Part shown: positions 61,031 through 64,000 of the stretch, piece after piece
Position numbering within the stretch: the first letter of the stretch is position 1
Layout: each line of letters begins with the position of its first letter
NCBI RefSeq assembly: GCF_002128425.1
Contig: NZ_NESS01000013.1
Span: 1-64,000 of the forward strand
DNA from: Gottfriedia acidiceleris
Lineage (GTDB): Bacteria > Bacillota > Bacilli > Bacillales > Bacillaceae_G
Length of the DNA: 64,000 bases
Reading direction: 5' to 3'
Made by a program: the position numbers and the translations under genes
Notes under the pieces: generated by a model
What the model was told of the DNA's origin: nothing
What the model saw: the letters and a program-made list of their open reading frames with translations, nothing else
Database searches by the model: none

Positions 61031-61702
61031 TTGAAAAAGCAAATTGAAGCATTTATTTTTGACTTAGATGGTGTAATTACTGATACTGCTGAATTTCATT
61101 ATTTAGCATGGAAAAAACTAGGTGAAGACTTAGGAATTCCTTTTGACCGAGAGTTTAATGAAACGCTAAAAGGAGTAAGTCGAACAGATTCATTAGAAAG
61201 AATCCTAACTTTAGGAAACCGACAAAATGATTTTAGTGAAAGCGAAAAAAATGAGTTAGCAACGAAAAAGAATGCTCATTATGTTGAACTAATCCGTAAA
61301 ATTTCTGAAAAGGACCTATTACCAGGAGTCGAATCTTTCCTAATTCAAATCAAGAAAGCTGGTATTAAAATTGCAATGGCCTCGGCTTCAAAGAATGCAT
61401 TAATGGTTGCTAATGCTTTAGGAATTACCCAGTATTTTGATCACATAGTTGACGCTGCAACGGTCATTAATTCAAAACCAGATCCAGAGGTATTTTTAAA
61501 AGCTGCTAAAGCAGTTTCGGCCAACCCTGAAAACTGTATCGGTGTAGAGGACGCTGCTGCAGGCGTTGATGCGATCAATGCTGCAAATATGTTCTCTGTT
61601 GCAATTGGAGATTCTACTATTTTAAGCCATGCTAATTTTGTTTTATCATCAACAGAAGAATTAGAGCTTAATAGAATTATTGATAAGTATTTAGCATCGT
61701 AA
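61031..61702 (+). CDS. pgmB: Beta-phosphoglucomutase
   Basis: A 223-residue HAD-superfamily mutase: nucleophile and acid aspartates in FDLDGVITDTAEFH, substrate-specific GVSRTDSLERIL cap segment, ASASKN and GVEDAAAGVDAI. It converts beta-glucose 1-phosphate, the product of the GH65 phosphorylase, to glucose 6-phosphate. The start is TTG with GGAGG seven bases upstream. It lies 22 bases after the regulator gene and corresponds to ycjU. Confidence 0.9.
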   Translation: MKKQIEAFIFDLDGVITDTAEFHYLAWKKLGEDLGIPFDREFNETLKGVSRTDSLERILTLGNRQNDFSESEKNELATKKNAHYVELIRKISEKDLLPGVESFLIQIKKAGIKIAMASASKNALMVANALGITQYFDHIVDAATVINSKPDPEVFLKAAKAVSANPENCIGVEDAAAGVDAINAANMFSVAIGDSTILSHANFVLSSTEELELNRIIDKYLAS

Positions 61703-61734
61703 AATTATACAAGAATAACATTCGTCTATATTAT

Positions 61735-61779
61735 CAAAAAAAAAACGAAAATCTCATTTTTAAGATTTTCGTTTTTTTT
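61735..61779. terminator. Bidirectional terminator between pgmB and bioB
   Basis: AAAAACGAAAATCT pairs with AGATTTTCGTTTTT, flanked by long A and T runs. It serves both convergent units. Confidence 0.88.
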
Positions 61780-61780
61780 A

Positions 61781-62776
61781 TTATGAGAATATCTTTTCTT
61801 GTTTTCCAACCAACTCAATCTCAAAACCTAAATCTTCTAGCATTGCATGGTCACTATTTGTCTCCTGCCCCTCCGTAGTCAAATAATCACCGATAAAAAT
61901 ACTATTTGCAGCGTAAAGCCCTAGTGGTTGTAAACTACGTAGATTTACTTCACGCCCTCCAGAAATTCGAATTTCTTTAGTAGGATTTATAAACCTAAAT
62001 AGTGCCAATACTTTTAAACAATATCGTGGATTTAATTCATTCACTCCTTCTAGTTTTGTTCCATTAATAGCATGTAAAAAGTTTACCGGAATGGAATCTG
62101 CATCCAATTTACGCAATGACCTCGCAATCGAAATAACATCTTTTTTTGTTTCCTTCATTCCAATAATGGCCCCGGAACACGGAGATATGCCTGACTGTTT
62201 AACTTTCTCAACCGTATCGATTCGATCCTGATATGTATGGGTTGTTGTAATATAATTATGGTGCTCAGCTGATGTATTTAAATTATGATTATATCGATCA
62301 ACACCTGCTTCTTTAAGCTCATTTGCTTGATGATCCTTAATAAGCCCTAAGCAAGCACATACCTTCAAACCATATAATTCTTTAATTTCCTTAACCGCAT
62401 CTGATACTACATTTACATCTCGGTTCGTTGGTCCTCGTCCACTCGCAACAATGCAATATGTACCTGCTTTTAGTTCAAAAGCACGCTTCGCTCCATCAAG
62501 AATTTCTTCTTTAGATAGAAAAGGATATTTCTCAATAGGTGCACTAGAAATTGAAGATTGGGAACAATAGCCGCAATCCTCAGGACAATAACCACTTTTA
62601 GCGTTAATAATCATATTAAGTTTAACTTTTTTTCCATAATAATGTTTTCTAATAATAAATGCACCTTGTAAAAGTGAAAGTAAGTCATCATCATCACATG
62701 ACAATATGCTTAAGGCCTCCTCATCTGAAATTTCTTTACCTAAAATAACCTCTTGCGCTAATTTAGTCCAATCCAT
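61781..62776 (-). CDS. bioB: Biotin synthase BioB
   Basis: A 331-residue radical-SAM enzyme that inserts sulfur into dethiobiotin. The 4Fe-4S cysteines lie in CPEDCGYCSQS, with further cluster residues in YCIVASGRGPTNR, CACLG, YNHNLNTS, CSGAIIGM and the arginine in IRISGGREVNLR. The ATG at 62776 (MDWTKLAQE) is preferred: it aligns with B. subtilis BioB and has GGTGAG eight bases upstream. A longer frame from 62791 is possible. It is the last gene of bioY-bioD-bioB. Confidence 0.94.
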   Translation of the reverse strand: MDWTKLAQEVILGKEISDEEALSILSCDDDDLLSLLQGAFIIRKHYYGKKVKLNMIINAKSGYCPEDCGYCSQSSISSAPIEKYPFLSKEEILDGAKRAFELKAGTYCIVASGRGPTNRDVNVVSDAVKEIKELYGLKVCACLGLIKDHQANELKEAGVDRYNHNLNTSAEHHNYITTTHTYQDRIDTVEKVKQSGISPCSGAIIGMKETKKDVISIARSLRKLDADSIPVNFLHAINGTKLEGVNELNPRYCLKVLALFRFINPTKEIRISGGREVNLRSLQPLGLYAANSIFIGDYLTTEGQETNSDHAMLEDLGFEIELVGKQEKIFS

Positions 62777-62792
62777 ATGATCACTCACCATT

Positions 62793-63479
62793 TCATTGAT
62801 TTTTCGTTAATAATTGCTGAAATTCCAAAATAGATTTTTCTGTAAAGAAATCCATTTGCTCCGGTATGACTCCAAGAATGTCATGGCCTGTTAATTTTTC
62901 TAGCATAACTAAATTATCTTTTTCCATTTCACTCATAACTGATGGTACTTTATTAATTAATAAACCTTTTAGGTTAATATGGTGTGATTTTAAATACTCA
63001 GTTGTTAATACAGTATGATTAATTGTTCCTAGCTTTAAAGTTGTAACTAGGATTACTGGTAAGTTTAATAGTTTGATTAAATCAATCGTTCCAAAATTTT
63101 CTTTTAATGGAACCGCAACTCCACCTGCCCCTTCAACAAAAACAACATCATGCTTATTTTCTAATTGCTTATATTTTTCTAAAATAACTTGTTCATTAAT
63201 AAAAACATCTTCTAATTTACTAGCTAAATGTGGTGAAACAGGTGTTTTAAATGTATATGTACTGTAGTAATCATGCTCTTCTGTCAGTTCTAGTTTCTCT
63301 TTATAAAAAGCTACATCTTCCCCTATGACTCTATTGTTAACATTTACTACTCCACTTTGAACTGGTTTATAAGGAATCGCATCAATTCCTTTTTTCTGCA
63401 AGCAATTCACCATTTGAGCAGTTACATAGGTTTTACCAATATCCGTATCAATTCCAGTAACAAAATATCCTTTACCCAT
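62793..63479 (-). CDS. bioD: Dethiobiotin synthetase BioD
   Basis: A 228-residue P-loop enzyme that closes the ureido ring of dethiobiotin with CO2 and ATP. The start GKGYFVTGIDTDIGKTYV holds the P-loop; KPVQSGV, VEGAGGVAVPL and TTLKLGTINHT are family signatures. The ATG at 63479 follows AAGGTGG by about nine bases, one base after the bioY stop region. No bioA, bioF or bioW is seen in the window, so earlier steps are encoded elsewhere. Confidence 0.93.
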   Translation of the reverse strand: MGKGYFVTGIDTDIGKTYVTAQMVNCLQKKGIDAIPYKPVQSGVVNVNNRVIGEDVAFYKEKLELTEEHDYYSTYTFKTPVSPHLASKLEDVFINEQVILEKYKQLENKHDVVFVEGAGGVAVPLKENFGTIDLIKLLNLPVILVTTLKLGTINHTVLTTEYLKSHHINLKGLLINKVPSVMSEMEKDNLVMLEKLTGHDILGVIPEQMDFFTEKSILEFQQLLTKNQ

Positions 63480-63480
63480 C

Positions 63481-64000
63481 TTAAGCAGCCACCTTTTTTT
63501 CGTTTTCTCTAGCTTTTGCAAAATGAGCATGTAGGCGCACCGCCAATACTCCTCCAAAAACAGCTAGTAACAAATCTTGCCCAATACTATATACGAGTCC
63601 CATCATTAGAACTTCTTTTAATGAAACGGGACTATTTAACCAAGTATTTAATGAAATATAAACATATGTAATGCCTAAAATATAAACAATAACTAACCCT
63701 ATTACATTAGCAAAAATAAAATTCTTAAGTTTTGGTTCCCTCGTTTTTTCAACGATCTTTCCAATTACAAACGCTGCAACGATGAAACCGATTAAATATC
63801 CAAATGTTGGTTTTAAAACATATTCAGGTCCACCACCTGAAGCAAATACTGGTATTCCAATTAATCCAATACAAACATATAATAGTTGACTCATCATCCC
63901 TTTTTTACTGCCTAAAAGACAGCCCGCTAAAAATACGAAAAGTATTTGAAGCGTAAAAGGAATCACTGGTAAGGGAATCTTAATAAAAGCTCCGATCGAT
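63481..64000 (-). CDS. bioY: Biotin transporter substrate-binding component BioY (5' end outside the window)
   Basis: The frame is open to the window edge. The partial protein reads IGAFIKIPLPVIPFTLQ, the usual BioY N-terminal region, so the gene begins beyond 64000 and the GTG at 63966 is not a true start. Five to six membrane helices, GGGPEYVLKPTFGYLIGF and the C-terminal GQDLLLAVFGG follow. BioY binds biotin and works alone or with the energy-coupling EcfAT module. At least 172 residues are present, nearly the full family length of about 190. Confidence 0.92.
   Translation of the reverse strand, partial: SIGAFIKIPLPVIPFTLQILFVFLAGCLLGSKKGMMSQLLYVCIGLIGIPVFASGGGPEYVLKPTFGYLIGFIVAAFVIGKIVEKTREPKLKNFIFANVIGLVIVYILGITYVYISLNTWLNSPVSLKEVLMMGLVYSIGQDLLLAVFGGVLAVRLHAHFAKARENEKKVAA

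Noticed and set aside
63967..64000. Treating GTG at 63966 as the bioY start
   Set aside because: The frame continues upstream with IKIPLPV before IPFTLQ, a conserved BioY segment, so the gene is cut by the window edge.

Overview
The window is AT-rich DNA from a spore-forming member of the Bacillaceae. The evidence is consistent across loci: strong AGGAGG-type ribosome binding sites, frequent GTG/TTG starts, an S-box (SAM-I) riboswitch, cre-like sites, HssRS-HrtAB, camelysin/TasA and SipW genes, M4 neutral proteases, DUF4183 proteins and a yrk-type persulfide operon. The gene content recalls the B. cereus group and Gottfriedia/Bacillus relatives; a species cannot be named from the sequence. 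No tRNA, rRNA, CRISPR array, transposase or phage module was seen.

Layout. 0.1-4.0 kb: heme stress operon hssR-hssS-hrtB-hrtA, with an 11-bp direct repeat before hrtB. 4.4-5.4 kb: two convergent DUF4183 genes. 5.6-11.0 kb: a secretion module made of an NprR-like HTH-TPR regulator, an M4 metalloprotease and a divergent DUF4047-like/sipW/calY(tasA) operon. 11.1-18.1 kb: OxdD-type oxalate decarboxylase, then a BglG-type regulator, ascorbate-family PTS IIB and IIC, and a split transketolase. 18.3-22.1 kb: a P-loop kinase-like protein, mntH, an alpha/beta hydrolase and a DUF202 protein. 22.2-27.2 kb: a sigma-54 activator facing a -24/-12 promoter, a YfcC-family carrier and isoaspartyl dipeptidase. 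27.4-31.5 kb: a SAM-riboswitch operon metN-metP-metQ plus an M20 amidohydrolase. 31.7-33.1 kb: small genes. 33.4-38.8 kb: a second copy of the secretion module with its core inverted. 38.9-45.1 kb: an orphan immunity-like gene, then a cstR-yrkE-rhodanese-yrkF-yrkH-yrkI-yrkJ persulfide operon and a cysteine-desulfurase-fold gene, with five related operator palindromes. 45.4-48.1 kb: dsdA and chrA. 48.3-61.7 kb: a full counterpart of the E. coli ycj glycoside operon with a glycerate kinase appended and a divergent LacI regulator plus beta-phosphoglucomutase. 61.8-64.0 kb: bioY-bioD-bioB, bioY cut by the window edge.

How the genes work together. The most unusual content is the pair of paralogous secretion modules. 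Each joins a putative peptide-sensing regulator, an exported protease, a SipW-type signal peptidase and two likely SipW substrates. The two copies share a near-identical upstream element and identical -35/-10 boxes at matched spacing, and a hairpin between sipW and calY whose two arms change together. The persulfide region looks like one regulon that also takes in a PLP enzyme through an operator about 85 bp upstream of its start. The ycj-like operon should split glucosylglycerate into glucose 1-phosphate and glycerate, the latter used by the extra kinase, and should also process rare hexosides by 3-keto chemistry. All functions are inferred by reading sequence and from remembered family features; no search was run.
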